A stretch of 64,000 nucleotides of DNA, from contig NZ_JAKIHN010000003.1 of NCBI RefSeq assembly GCF_021608185.1, positions 310,001 through 374,000 on the forward strand, in the 5' to 3' direction. Every line of letters begins with the position of its first letter. Positions within the stretch are counted from its first letter, which is position 1. This stretch comes from Flavobacterium anseongense (GTDB lineage: Bacteria > Bacteroidota > Bacteroidia > Flavobacteriales > Flavobacteriaceae). Below the pieces are notes generated by a model that ran no database searches, was not told the origin of the DNA, and saw only the letters and a list, made by a program, of their open reading frames with translations. A program made the position numbers and the translations under genes. Shown piece after piece: positions 16,801 through 23,258 of the stretch.

Positions 16801-17517
16801 TTGTTGGTAATCAATAGTAAAATCAGATATAGGATTAAGTTCCAATTTTTTCTCTGAAACAGTTTGTTCAATTTCTTTTTTTGAAAAGGTAAATAGATTT
16901 TCGTATTGATTAATATATTCATTTTTTGGGAAAGTTATCTTACCTCTGTAGTCATCAACAAATTCTAATCTTTTGATTTTAAGATTTCTTGCTATTTTAT
17001 TATGGGTTTGAAGGATAAAACTACTGCTAAGATTAATTTCCTTTTTACATTTTTCAGAAATTTTGTTTTGATAATGAAAAATAGAATTCAAAATTAATTG
17101 ATTAACTTCTGTCACGTTATTTACTAATCCCGGAAAAACTACATTATTGCCATTGAAAAACATTAAATTCTCAGAAAAGCAACTTTCAGACGGGTCTTCA
17201 TTGCGATCATAAGCATAATACTTATCAATAATTTTTTTAAAGTATACATAGTTATTTTTGACATTGGTGTTTTTGTCGTGAATGTTCTCAATAATCTTGT
17301 GCTGGATATTCTCTAATCGAACTATTTTCGAGCTGTTTTCAGGAATTAATTGAAGGTAAGACACAAACTCTAACAACTTTATAGCATTTGAACTTTTTAT
17401 AAAATTAACAAATTCATCCTCAAATACTCTATCTTCTTTTTTTTTGTTAGCGCAACATTTTTTAAAAATCTTTCCACTTCCACAAGGACAATCTGAGTTT
17501 TTATTAACCTTCATCAT
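13852..17517 (-). CDS. Giant SEC-C / PD-(D/E)XK nuclease-like protein, candidate defence gene
   Basis: A 1221-residue cytoplasmic protein I cannot assign to a named family. The N-terminus has a SEC-C zinc motif with Cys10, Cys12, Cys21 and Cys22 (CPCGSGKIFKKCC). The C-terminus has a restriction-endonuclease-fold signature: GDVDILAFDKSKK (Asp1116) followed by YSIECKNTK (Glu1131 and Lys1133), the D...ExK catalytic pattern of PD-(D/E)XK nucleases. Between them lie about 1000 residues without recognised motifs, alternating alpha and beta. It is a stand-alone gene next to the Lamassu-type operon on the same strand, 96 bases away, with the operon's own promoter between. The context and nuclease signature suggest a single-gene anti-phage system; this is inference. 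Confidence 0.75.
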   Translation of the reverse strand: MMKVNKNSDCPCGSGKIFKKCCANKKKEDRVFEDEFVNFIKSSNAIKLLEFVSYLQLIPENSSKIVRLENIQHKIIENIHDKNTNVKNNYVYFKKIIDKYYAYDRNEDPSESCFSENLMFFNGNNVVFPGLVNNVTEVNQLILNSIFHYQNKISEKCKKEINLSSSFILQTHNKIARNLKIKRLEFVDDYRGKITFPKNEYINQYENLFTFSKKEIEQTVSEKKLELNPISDFTIDYQQVKHLKPDDPEFLKHPFVEYNENYYLALPSCQMYSLNVLLKNKIEEHNETIEFNDVFLKTSKMECNIAFTKMGWKSDSVYQELIDFDVDIWKFDNDKYAIVNYVLGPSDSNDLSKKIATFIKQKGGSNQFIFITILSVFDLEHLQRVSQNHIKNASYQMITGLNDLKRAIAIWELKKLDIWKYLKAKDRAEKRNLNLSPFFSILTYFSYYKKNEDSFFHSDNKTPEFIHFTFDIQGNRVIESLQKEDRHLAPAINGEEGYGYFPVTKYDELRHAPVYLADTVVNGELKLILEIFTFPIWVANQTAYDWESKNFIDAIAYWINEFSPTLKNLFKDVPNIPVTIEISLAKEFNNYTTEDFSKNKDAQVVFEYSINQRLNKISITIPATINNAIKRNNNYGERILMDTILKGLIELFKVNFEINISPDITPDIIDRHMPLSMAKMIIVGDTSEDIKLDNRFISSRIKHLSKADTSIVLEDMINWMGIDIPPSIETREEKISICILGIDTLINKARETLSKFNCIELLRFVILRNEAVLNSMSFKKTRAVTFYECFKNYKDTLKEFFDEDSKNIRTGLSLRCLTEFIVAEPYYSDKVPNDDDVDLLVALIDEIIFLGTTKDLLNFEVDNPEMGRLPSGRLGIKKDYFDKLNAFSIEHKKDEHFEYVESFSTLRKKTKDNENDSYYDKIGLIFDEEFGIDFFKIKGLMDELARYCFEEKSSCLILDENDFIKLLNVEFKLTEREIESFLNHFTLSSRGDINSPPTGYEYPDIFPWRYNRALSYLLRPFIKIKDEKNIYKYIFSPRHLASSSDNFMAVFFDGSLKVKSSLKKINSLLAERNNFKGKHFRNEVYKWMKDYTSLEVVPFEFKIPVKGNEKNFGDVDILAFDKSKKIIYSIECKNTKQAKIIYEFQRDANNYITKQLPKHRERSKWLKDNLIFLGARFKYDFAGFKVESLLISSYQLPIKITQKISDINISSFNEIKRNGYF

Positions 17518-17753
17518 TCTTTCTTTTTAGTAAAGATATTTATTTTTTTGTAATATTTTTTTGACCGGCTTATGTTGAGCATAAACTACCATCAGAAACC
17601 ACCCCCGCCAATAAAAACTCATCACAATACCCCCACTCATTATTAGCATTGCAAAAATTTATCCGGGAGAAAAGATAAGGTGATAGTTATTCAACTTCTT
17701 TCGATACTTGGTTTGCTTGCTAAAACTTAGTGTTTAATTTAAAACATAGAAAG

Positions 17754-18161
17754 ATGGTAAGAATTGTAAACTATCAAAAAAGACAAACAGAAGAAGGCAA
17801 AGAATTCTTTACTCTCGAGTTGCAAGGTGGAATTGAAATGATTAAATCCCAACAAACTGGTAAATTTTATGTCACAGCAAGAAAGGTATCTATTTCATCA
17901 ACTTTTGATGAACAAACCTGTATTGCATTGGTTGGGACTGAATTACCCGGCAATGTTCAAAAAGTGCAATGTGAACCTTATGAGTACACCGTTAAAGACA
18001 CAGGAGAAATCATTACTCTATCACATCGATATGAGTACATTGAAGAAACCGCCATTAATAATAGGGTGGAAAAAAGCAATGCTACAATTGAACAATTTAT
18101 GAGTAGCACCCCAACAGGAAATGCTTTCTCAACTAATGGACATTTAGTTGACCAAGAGTAA
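17754..18161 (+). CDS. Small conserved element protein of unknown function
   Basis: A 135-residue soluble protein from ATG 17754; an in-frame GTG at 17730 would add eight residues but has less support. The sequence is beta-rich: VRIVNYQKRQTEEGKEFFTLEL, GGIEMIKSQQTGKFYVTARK, and a CEPYEYTVKDTGEIITLSHRY stretch, with a disordered Ser/Thr/Asn tail. The strand pattern would suit an OB-like or beta-barrel nucleic-acid binder, but no family motif is certain. It lies across a 236-base divergent gap from the SEC-C gene and is followed by its own terminator. Similar small proteins accompany DNA-processing genes of Bacteroidota mobile elements (impression from family knowledge). Confidence 0.6.
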   Translation: MVRIVNYQKRQTEEGKEFFTLELQGGIEMIKSQQTGKFYVTARKVSISSTFDEQTCIALVGTELPGNVQKVQCEPYEYTVKDTGEIITLSHRYEYIEETAINNRVEKSNATIEQFMSSTPTGNAFSTNGHLVDQE

Positions 18162-18164
18162 TTG

Positions 18165-18201
18165 ATAAGCCTGTTACTTGAAAGAGTACAGGCTTATTTT
18201 T
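18165..18201 (+). terminator. Rho-independent terminator after the small conserved gene
   Basis: A perfect 10-bp stem ATAAGCCTGT / ACAGGCTTAT with a 13-base loop, followed by five T. It separates this gene from radC-like. Confidence 0.85.
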
Positions 18202-18221
18202 AAATTTTAAACCATATCCAA

Positions 18222-18662
18222 ATGAATATAGTATCTGAAATAAAAGTGTCTTATTCTACTAAGAATAATCAGAAAGAAAAAATCACTTCAAGTGATAAAG
18301 CATATAATTTATTCTTTAATTCTTGGTCAAAGAAAACTATAGAGCTTCAAGAAGAATTTAAAGTTATGATACTTAATAATTCTAATGAAGTTTTAGGGAT
18401 TTACTCAATGTCTAAGGGTGGAATTACAGGAACAGTTGTCGATGTAAGGTTAATTTTTGCAGTAGCTTTAAAATGCAATGCTACCGGAATTATATTAGCT
18501 CATAATCATCCCTCCGGAAAATTAAAACCAAGTGATGCAGACTTGGAAATTACAAAAAAGATTAAATCGGGCTCTGATATTCTTGATATAAAACTGCTTG
18601 ACCACCTAATAATTACAAAAAACGGTTTTTACAGTTTCTCGGATTATGGATATATAAGGTGA
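18222..18662 (+). CDS. RadC-type JAB/MPN domain protein
   Basis: A 146-residue protein of the RadC (UPF0758) MPN family. The JAMM metal motif is AHNHPSGKLKPSDAD, with His94, His96 and Asp107; upstream is GIYSMSKGGITGTVVD, the usual strand pair. It lacks the N-terminal helix-hairpin-helix region of chromosomal RadC, as is common for copies on mobile elements and prophages. The family's molecular role is unresolved; on mobile elements it is thought to help DNA processing or counter host defence. It follows a terminator and has its own start at 18222. Confidence 0.88.
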   Translation: MNIVSEIKVSYSTKNNQKEKITSSDKAYNLFFNSWSKKTIELQEEFKVMILNNSNEVLGIYSMSKGGITGTVVDVRLIFAVALKCNATGIILAHNHPSGKLKPSDADLEITKKIKSGSDILDIKLLDHLIITKNGFYSFSDYGYIR

Positions 18663-18758
18663 GAGTGAACGTGAACAAAGAGGCTTGTTTTATGCTTAAA
18701 TAAAGTTCTGCGATTTTTTAATCATTATTATAATAGCGTTTTTGTTAAATTTCTGCTA

Positions 18759-19052
18759 TTACTGGCTGCTATTACTTGACTTTAGAAAATCTGAAATATC
18801 TACCTCTAAAGCCACACTGATTCTATATAAAGTGTAAAGTGTTGGATTTGTTCTTCCAGATTCAATCCTTGAAATATTAGTTGTATCAATGTTACCTTCC
18901 ATTTTTCCGACTAAATCTACCTGAGATAAGCCTTTACTTTTTCTTATGTCTTGTATGTTCTTACCAATATTTTTGAGCAATTCTGACTTTTCCATACTTG
19001 ACATATTTGACAAGTCAAAAAAAGAGGTTAAATTCGCTTTAGTTAATGCCAT
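18759..19052 (-). CDS. XRE-family helix-turn-helix regulator
   Basis: About 97 residues from ATG 19052. The C-terminal two-thirds is a classic HTH_3 domain: IGKNIQDIRKSKGLSQVDLV, then ISRIESGRTNPTLYTLYRIS and ALEVDISDFLK. The N-terminal ~20 residues are less typical, so translation could begin instead at ATG 19004 or 18995, which start just before the domain. The 19052 start codon lies inside the palindrome TGCCATATATGGCA (19047-19060). It is divergent from the 4-TM gene and probably represses element genes or itself, like phage-type repressors (inference). Confidence 0.85.
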   Translation of the reverse strand: MALTKANLTSFFDLSNMSSMEKSELLKNIGKNIQDIRKSKGLSQVDLVGKMEGNIDTTNISRIESGRTNPTLYTLYRISVALEVDISDFLKSSNSSQ

Positions 19053-19060
19053 ATATGGCA
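19047..19060. promoter_or_regulatory. Perfect palindrome at the XRE start, candidate operator
   Basis: TGCCATATATGGCA is a 14-bp perfect palindrome covering the ATG at 19052. Perfect palindromes at the start of an XRE gene are often autoregulatory operators; no second copy was noticed in the element. Confidence 0.4.
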
Positions 19061-19123
19061 AGTGTGAATTAAACTATAAGAAAACATAATTGAAATTCAA
19101 ACAATTAAAAACTACAAATAACC

Positions 19124-19136
19124 TATCAAATTGATA
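19124..19136. promoter_or_regulatory. Inverted repeat before the 4-TM gene, candidate operator
   Basis: TATCAAATTGATA: 6-bp arms around one central base, five bases before the ATG at 19142, in the divergent gap with the XRE gene. Confidence 0.35.
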
Positions 19137-19141
19137 ACACC

Positions 19142-19696
19142 ATGGCGATGACAAATATTGAAAACAAAAAAATCTCAATCTTAACCACAATTATTGCTCT
19201 TATCTTTATAATATTCTTTAGCATTATAAAAGTCAATACAGAGCTTACAGAAATAATTGATGGGAATGAGGCAATTACAACAACCTCTAAAATAATACTT
19301 CTTGGCAATGAGTATAATTTTGAAAGTTCAATAGCAGTTTGTTTTGCTTTAATTTTAATATCCGTTATAGCTTTTTTCTACACAACAGATACGCAAATAA
19401 AAAGCAAAGCTATAGACCTAAAAAATAAAACTATTGCATTTGCTACCTCATTAAAGGATAAGCAAAATAGAGCTAAACTTAAATTTTATATCATTACAAT
19501 AGTAATTATTGTCTTATGTTGGAAAGCACTTGCTTATTATGATGAACTTAAAGACTTGGAAAAGGAAAACCATTATGTTGTATTCAATAAATGGCAAGCA
19601 AGTTTCATGGGATTTATGAGAGTAGGACAGATAGCATTACCTATTTTAATCCTCTTTAAAATAATTGGATTAATAATACCAAAAAAGAAAAAATAA
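19142..19696 (+). CDS. Four-TM membrane protein of unknown function
   Basis: A 184-residue protein with four hydrophobic segments at about residues 12-32, 60-80, 112-131 and 158-178, and short charged loops (KSKAIDLKNKT, KDKQNRAKLKF, DELKDLEKEN). It ends with a basic PKKKK tail. I do not recognise a family. It is the last gene before the right end of the element, divergent from the XRE regulator, and its transcript would run into the hairpin at 19732-19774. The arrangement (regulator plus small membrane protein at an element edge) may point to superinfection exclusion or a toxin-type role, but nothing in the sequence proves it. Confidence 0.6.
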   Translation: MAMTNIENKKISILTTIIALIFIIFFSIIKVNTELTEIIDGNEAITTTSKIILLGNEYNFESSIAVCFALILISVIAFFYTTDTQIKSKAIDLKNKTIAFATSLKDKQNRAKLKFYIITIVIIVLCWKALAYYDELKDLEKENHYVVFNKWQASFMGFMRVGQIALPILILFKIIGLIIPKKKK

Positions 19697-19704
19697 CCTA
19701 ACAA

Positions 19705-19721
19705 TACAAATACTGTACAGA
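19705..19721 (+). repeat. Right copy of the element-end motif
   Basis: TACAAATACTGTACAGA matches 1662-1678 at 16 of 17 positions, in the same orientation. It lies 56 bases inside attR; the left copy lies 144 bases inside attL. Confidence 0.6.
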
Positions 19722-19731
19722 TTTAAAAAAC

Positions 19732-19774
19732 AAAAATCCTTAGAATGCTGAATTATAGCTATCTAAGGATTTTT
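19732..19774 (-). terminator. Element-borne replacement terminator for tRNA-Leu
   Basis: A 13-bp perfect stem (AAAAATCCTTAGA / TCTAAGGATTTTT) with a 17-base loop lies four bases past the tRNA 3' end on the minus strand and is followed there by a second T-rich run. It belongs to the element, not the host, and stands in for the original terminator now at 1477-1499. It may also end the 4-TM gene transcript from the other side. Confidence 0.75.
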
Positions 19775-19777
19775 TAA

Positions 19778-19790
19778 GTACCCGGAGCCG
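19778..19790. other. attR core (right end of the integrative element)
   Basis: GTACCCGGAGCCG, identical to attL at 1505-1517, forms the last 12 bases of tRNA-Leu plus one downstream base. The crossover lies somewhere inside this 13-bp identity. Confidence 0.85.
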
Positions 19791-19858
19791 GAGTCGAACC
19801 GGCACGGTTTCCCACAGGTGTTTGAGACCAGCGCGTCTACCAATTCCGCCATCCGGGC
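19779..19858 (-). tRNA. tRNA-Leu (anticodon CAA), integration target
   Basis: Eighty bases fold as a class II tRNA with long variable arm. Acceptor strands GCCCGGA and TCCGGGT pair with a G1-U72 wobble; discriminator base is A73 and CCA is not encoded. D-arm region TGGCGGAATTGGTAGACGC is typical of tRNA-Leu. The anticodon loop CTCAAAC gives CAA (positions 19822-19824), reading TTG codons; the anticodon stem has one U-U mismatch. T-arm GCCGG-TTCGACT-CCGGC is perfect. The 3' end is shared with the element's att core, so the gene is restored by integration. Confidence 0.93.
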
Positions 19859-19936
19859 TTGACAGACAAAACCAACAACAGTTGGTTTATCGCGAAAAAC
19901 AAAAGCCAAAATGACTGCTTGCTTTTAAACACGGTG

Positions 19937-19944
19937 CAAATGTA
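19937..19944 (-). promoter_or_regulatory. -7 box of the tRNA-Leu promoter
   Basis: TACATTTG on the minus strand, a perfect TAnnTTTG, about 79 bases before the tRNA 5' end. No clear TTG at -33. The leader holds a 7-bp hairpin (AACCAAC / GTTGGTT near 19869-19887). Confidence 0.55.
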
Positions 19945-20010
19945 AAAAATAAAATATCATATTCTAAAAAAAATACTCTAAAATATCCTTTCAGAGTTGG
20001 ATTTAATTTC

Positions 20011-20018
20011 TAAATTTG
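20011..20018 (+). promoter_or_regulatory. -7 box of the prs promoter
   Basis: TAAATTTG, a perfect TAnnTTTG box in the divergent gap with tRNA-Leu, giving a leader of about 80 bases to prs. No TTG at the usual spacing. Confidence 0.5.
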
Positions 20019-20103
20019 CACCTCGGTAAAACGAACAACAACTAACTAACTACATTCGAGGCACTTCCGCAAGGAACAAATCGGACAAAAACAACAAATT
20101 ATA

Positions 20104-21045
20104 ATGTCGCATTTAGAACCAGAAGCAAAGATATTTGCGTGTTCGCAAAGCGTCTATCTTGCAGAACAAATAGCCGAAAACTATGGTGTTCCGCTTGGTA
20201 AAGTAACGTTCTCTAAATTTAGTGATGGTGAATTTCAACCTTCTTTTGAAGAATCAATAAGAGGATTGCGTGTTTTTATTGTCTGCTCTACTTTTCCCAG
20301 CGCCGACAATTTAATGGAACTTTTGTTAATGATTGATGCTGCAAAAAGAGCATCAGCCCGACACATTACTCCCGTAATTCCGTATTTCGGTTATGCAAGA
20401 CAAGACAGAAAAGACAAACCAAGAGTTCCGATTGGAGCAAAACTGATAGCAAAACTATTGGAAACTGCAGGAGCAACCCGAATCATGACGATGGATTTAC
20501 ACGCCGATCAGATTCAGGGTTTCTTTGAAAAACCGGTGGATCATTTGTTTGCATCGACTATCTTTTTGCCCTATGTTAAAAGTCTGCAGTTAGATAATTT
20601 AACAATCGCATCTCCGGATATGGGTGGCTCAAAAAGAGCGTATGCGTATTCTAAGTTTTTAGAATCAGATGTGGTAATTTGTTACAAACAAAGAAAAGCA
20701 GCCAACGTGATTGATACAATGGAGTTGATTGGAGAAGTAAAAGGAAGAAATGTAATTCTGGTTGATGACATGATTGATACCGGAGGAACGTTAGCCAAAG
20801 CGGCCGATTTGATGATGGAAAAAGGTGCATTGAGCGTAAGAGCAATCTGTACACATCCTATCCTTTCGGGCGAAGCTTATGAGAAAATTGAGAAATCTCA
20901 ATTGTTGGAATTGATAGTTACCGATTCTATTCCGTTAAAGAAGGAATCAAATAAAATAAAAGTGGTGAGTTGTGCGCCTCTTTTTGCAGAAGTAATGCAC
21001 ATGGTGCAACACAACAATTCCATCAGCGGGAAGTTTTTGATGTGA
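20104..21045 (+). CDS. prs: Ribose-phosphate pyrophosphokinase (PRPP synthase)
   Basis: A 313-residue enzyme that makes PRPP from ribose 5-phosphate and ATP, feeding nucleotide, His, Trp and NAD synthesis. Visible signatures: FSDGEFQPSFEESIRG near residue 40, the flexible region YFGYARQDRKDKPR, the metal site MDLHADQIQGFF, and the PRPP-binding loop VILVDDMIDTGGTL near 220. Length and order match class I bacterial PRPP synthases. It is monocistronic, with a TAnnTTTG box upstream and a strong terminator downstream. It marks the host side of the right element junction. Confidence 0.97.
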   Translation: MSHLEPEAKIFACSQSVYLAEQIAENYGVPLGKVTFSKFSDGEFQPSFEESIRGLRVFIVCSTFPSADNLMELLLMIDAAKRASARHITPVIPYFGYARQDRKDKPRVPIGAKLIAKLLETAGATRIMTMDLHADQIQGFFEKPVDHLFASTIFLPYVKSLQLDNLTIASPDMGGSKRAYAYSKFLESDVVICYKQRKAANVIDTMELIGEVKGRNVILVDDMIDTGGTLAKAADLMMEKGALSVRAICTHPILSGEAYEKIEKSQLLELIVTDSIPLKKESNKIKVVSCAPLFAEVMHMVQHNNSISGKFLM

Positions 21046-21056
21046 CCGAGCGTTAA

Positions 21057-21079
21057 AAAACAGTCCTGTGGACTGTTTT
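21057..21079 (+). terminator. prs terminator
   Basis: A perfect 10-bp stem AAAACAGTCC / GGACTGTTTT with a TGT loop, 12 bases after the prs stop codon. Confidence 0.85.
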
Positions 21080-21154
21080 AGTGAAGGGGCAAGGCGGCGC
21101 GTTGGCCGAGGAAGGAATAAAAACTTCAATGAAAATTTAAATTTGAAGTTTTGC

Positions 21155-21260
21155 AGAAGATTGCGTTAGGGATTACCTTCGGTCAGTTCGGCCGTTGGCC
21201 TCGGGTGAAGCAAAGTACCGTGTACTGCGGAAAGCCCGACCCGATAGGGAAACGCCAAAA
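21155..21260. repeat. GC-rich intergenic repeat-like region between prs and rplY
   Basis: The 283-base gap after prs holds sequence unlike the neighbouring genes: a GC-rich stretch with CGGCCGTTGGCCTCGG and the phrase AAAGCCCGACCCGATAGGG, then a tandem-like AACAGCTAATGGCTGACAGC near 21263-21284. Such phrases are familiar intergenic filler in flavobacterial genomes. No open reading frame or RNA fold of known type is recognised. Confidence 0.4.
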
Positions 21261-21328
21261 AAGCTAACAGCTAATGGCTGACAGCTTAAAGCAAAAAAGA
21301 ATTTTTTTATTAATTAATATATTTTACA

Positions 21329-21937
21329 ATGAAATCGATTACGATTAAAGGATCACAAAGAGAAAGCGTGGGCAAAGTTGCGACTAAGGCGGTACGTAAT
21401 GCTGGAATGGTTCCTTGCGTTATTTACGGAGGAAGTCAACCAGTGCATTTTGCAGCAGAAGAAAAAGCATTCAAAAGCTTGGTTTACACTCCAAACGCAC
21501 ACACAGTTGTGATAGATTTGGATGGAAAAACTACCAATGCAGTATTGCAGGACATTCAGTTTCACCCAATTTCAGACAGAATCAACCACATTGACTTCTT
21601 TCAATTGGATGAAAACAAAGAAATCATTATGGAAGTACCGGTTAAAGTAACAGGAACTTCTCCAGGTGTACTTTTAGGAGGTGTTTTGAACTTGAACCAA
21701 AGAAGATTAAAAGTGAAAGCTTTACCAAAAAATCTTCCTGATTATGTTGAAGCAAACATTTCTGAATTGCAAATGGGTAACAAATTGTATGTAACCAAGT
21801 TACCTACTCCAGGTTTCAAATTAATGCACCCGGACAACACTGTTGTAGCTCAAGTGAAGATTTCACGTGCTGCTATGAAAGCTGCTCAGGAAGCTGCAAA
21901 AGCAGAGAAAAGTGCAAAAGGAGGAAAGAAAAAATAA
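21329..21937 (+). CDS. rplY: 50S ribosomal protein L25/Ctc
   Basis: A 202-residue long-form L25 (Ctc, TL5 type). The N-terminal L25 domain (about 1-95, starting with [15 protein letters not shown]) binds 5S rRNA; the C-terminal TL5 beta domain (about 96-185) includes the [16 protein letters not shown] motif. A Lys/Ala-rich tail ends the protein. It is followed by a terminator and then pth, the order rplY-pth being common across bacteria. Confidence 0.95.
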   Translation: MKSITIKGSQRESVGKVATKAVRNAGMVPCVIYGGSQPVHFAAEEKAFKSLVYTPNAHTVVIDLDGKTTNAVLQDIQFHPISDRINHIDFFQLDENKEIIMEVPVKVTGTSPGVLLGGVLNLNQRRLKVKALPKNLPDYVEANISELQMGNKLYVTKLPTPGFKLMHPDNTVVAQVKISRAAMKAAQEAAKAEKSAKGGKKK

Positions 21938-21960
21938 TCTTTTTTCAATCTCAAAATATA

Positions 21961-21989
21961 AAAGCATCAGTTTTACTGGTGCTTTTTTT
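21961..21989 (+). terminator. rplY terminator
   Basis: AAAGCATCAG / CTGGTGCTTT, one G-U pair, loop TTTTA, followed by further T. Confidence 0.8.
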
Positions 21990-22018
21990 ATGAAATCAAA
22001 TTAGTTTACATTTACAAA

Positions 22019-22642
22019 ATGAATTGGATTACGAATTTGTTTAAAACAAAATCAATCACTGAAAACTCAGACACAATGAAGAAGTTCCTTATCGTTGGGC
22101 TTGGCAACATCGGTTCCGAATATGTAAATACACGTCATAATATAGGTTTTAAAGTTGTCGATTATGTGGCTTCAAAACACGATGCTTCTTTTGAAACAGC
22201 CAAACTTGGTGCTGTAACAGAGTTTAGTATCAAAGGAAGAAAACTGATACTGCTAAAACCCAACACTTATATGAATCTAAGTGGCAAAGCAGTTCAGTAT
22301 TGGATGCAAAAAGAAAACATTGCCAAGGAAAATATATTGGTCATTACCGATGATTTGAATCTCCCATTTGGAACCATTCGCATAAAATCTAAAGGTTCTG
22401 ATGGAGGACACAATGGTTTGAAAAACATTCAGCTTATTTTAAACACTTCGGAATATCCTAGGTTTCGTTTTGGCATAAGTGATGAATTCAAAAAAGGGCA
22501 ACAAGTAGATTATGTGCTTGGCGAATGGAATGATGTTGAAAAAGAAAAACTTCCCGAAAGATTTGAAGTAGCAAAACAAATTATTGAATCTTTTGCATTA
22601 GCCGGATTAAATGAAACCATGAATAGTTTTAACGGTAAATAA
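22019..22642 (+). CDS. pth: Peptidyl-tRNA hydrolase
   Basis: Cleaves peptidyl-tRNA released by stalled ribosomes. The core matches bacterial Pth: [22 protein letters not shown] with catalytic His40, then [36 protein letters not shown] and the C-terminal helices. The ATG at 22019 gives 207 residues with a 19-residue extension before the conserved region; an in-frame ATG at 22076 gives the classical length, where the catalytic His would be residue 21. I keep the longer start because related flavobacterial annotations often carry such an extension, but either is possible. Confidence 0.95.
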   Translation: MNWITNLFKTKSITENSDTMKKFLIVGLGNIGSEYVNTRHNIGFKVVDYVASKHDASFETAKLGAVTEFSIKGRKLILLKPNTYMNLSGKAVQYWMQKENIAKENILVITDDLNLPFGTIRIKSKGSDGGHNGLKNIQLILNTSEYPRFRFGISDEFKKGQQVDYVLGEWNDVEKEKLPERFEVAKQIIESFALAGLNETMNSFNGK

Positions 22643-22688
22643 AACGGTATTCTTTTTGAGTGTCTTGTAAAAAATAAATTTTATAGAA

Positions 22689-23207
22689 ATGAAAAGACTT
22701 TTTTTTATCCCGCTAACTTTTATGTTATCATTTTGTAAATGTCCACAGGCTGCAATTTCAAAGTCTGATAAAAGTGCAATAGAATCTGTTTGTCCGGAAG
22801 ATGGAAAATGTACAGTAGAACTACTTAGAAATAAAAGTCTGAATGTCAAAGTTGATGAATTTGGAAGCATCTATTATCAAATCTTAGAGTCTAATGAAAC
22901 TTCTGTATTGATTTACAGATATGATAAAGATGTTCCTAAAGACCTTCAGGATGCCAATTACAGAGAGGAAATTATTTTCGAAATCAATAATAAAACGCAA
23001 ACCTTAAGCCTTAGCGGAAAAGATTTACAGCAAAGCAAAATGCTTTTTGGTCGTTTTTGCTTTTGCAAAGGCCAAACCGGAAGCTATAAAGTGCAGGAAG
23101 GAAGCTTAAATTTGGAACTAAACGGTGATACTGTTCAATTTGATTTAAGTTTTAAAGTCAGTCAGGTACCTCAGCTTATCAACTCGATTAAGGCTACCGT
23201 AAAATAA
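22689..23207 (+). CDS. Small predicted lipoprotein of unknown function
   Basis: A 172-residue protein with an N-terminal signal (basic KR, then FFIPLTFMLSFC) and a possible lipobox cysteine at residue 16 or 18 (SFCKC). The mature part is predicted beta-rich, with one CFCKGQTG motif near residue 120. I do not recognise a family. It is 46 bases after pth and closes at a bidirectional hairpin shared with the convergent metallopeptidase gene. Likely periplasmic face of the outer or inner membrane. Confidence 0.65.
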   Translation: MKRLFFIPLTFMLSFCKCPQAAISKSDKSAIESVCPEDGKCTVELLRNKSLNVKVDEFGSIYYQILESNETSVLIYRYDKDVPKDLQDANYREEIIFEINNKTQTLSLSGKDLQQSKMLFGRFCFCKGQTGSYKVQEGSLNLELNGDTVQFDLSFKVSQVPQLINSIKATVK

Positions 23208-23210
23208 AAA

Positions 23211-23239
23211 ATGCCCTCTTTATTCAAGAGGACATTTTT
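23211..23239. terminator. Bidirectional terminator
   Basis: ATGCCCTCTT / AAGAGGACAT with a TATTC loop and one mismatch, flanked by A-rich and T-rich runs, between two convergent genes. Confidence 0.75.
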
Positions 23240-23258
23240 ATATTTATCTTATAATTGA

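Larger units (their letters stand above)
1505..19790. mobile_element. Integrative element in tRNA-Leu(CAA) with defence cargo, ~18.3 kb
   Basis: Bounded by the 13-bp att repeats, with the recombinase adjacent to the left end. A second 17-bp motif occurs just inside both ends (1662-1678 and 19705-19721, 16/17 identical). Content from left to right: integration, regulation and replication or recombination genes, a minus-strand defence block, then RadC, XRE and a membrane protein. The element is visibly more AT-rich than the flanking host genes. No relaxase, coupling protein, conjugation gene, terminase or capsid gene is present, so it is best called an integrative, possibly mobilisable or satellite-like, genomic island. 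Repeat positions are read directly from sequence; mobility is inferred. Confidence 0.85.

Noticed and set aside
17518..17753. Possible small RNA or promoter pair in the divergent gap before the small conserved gene
   Set aside because: Only imperfect boxes (TATCTTTA on the minus strand at 17531-17538) and a weak TTATG/CATAA hairpin near 17570 were found; not enough to call a feature.
1505..19790. Prophage or full conjugative element
   Set aside because: No capsid, portal, terminase, tail, relaxase, VirD4/VirB4-like or Tra genes are visible.
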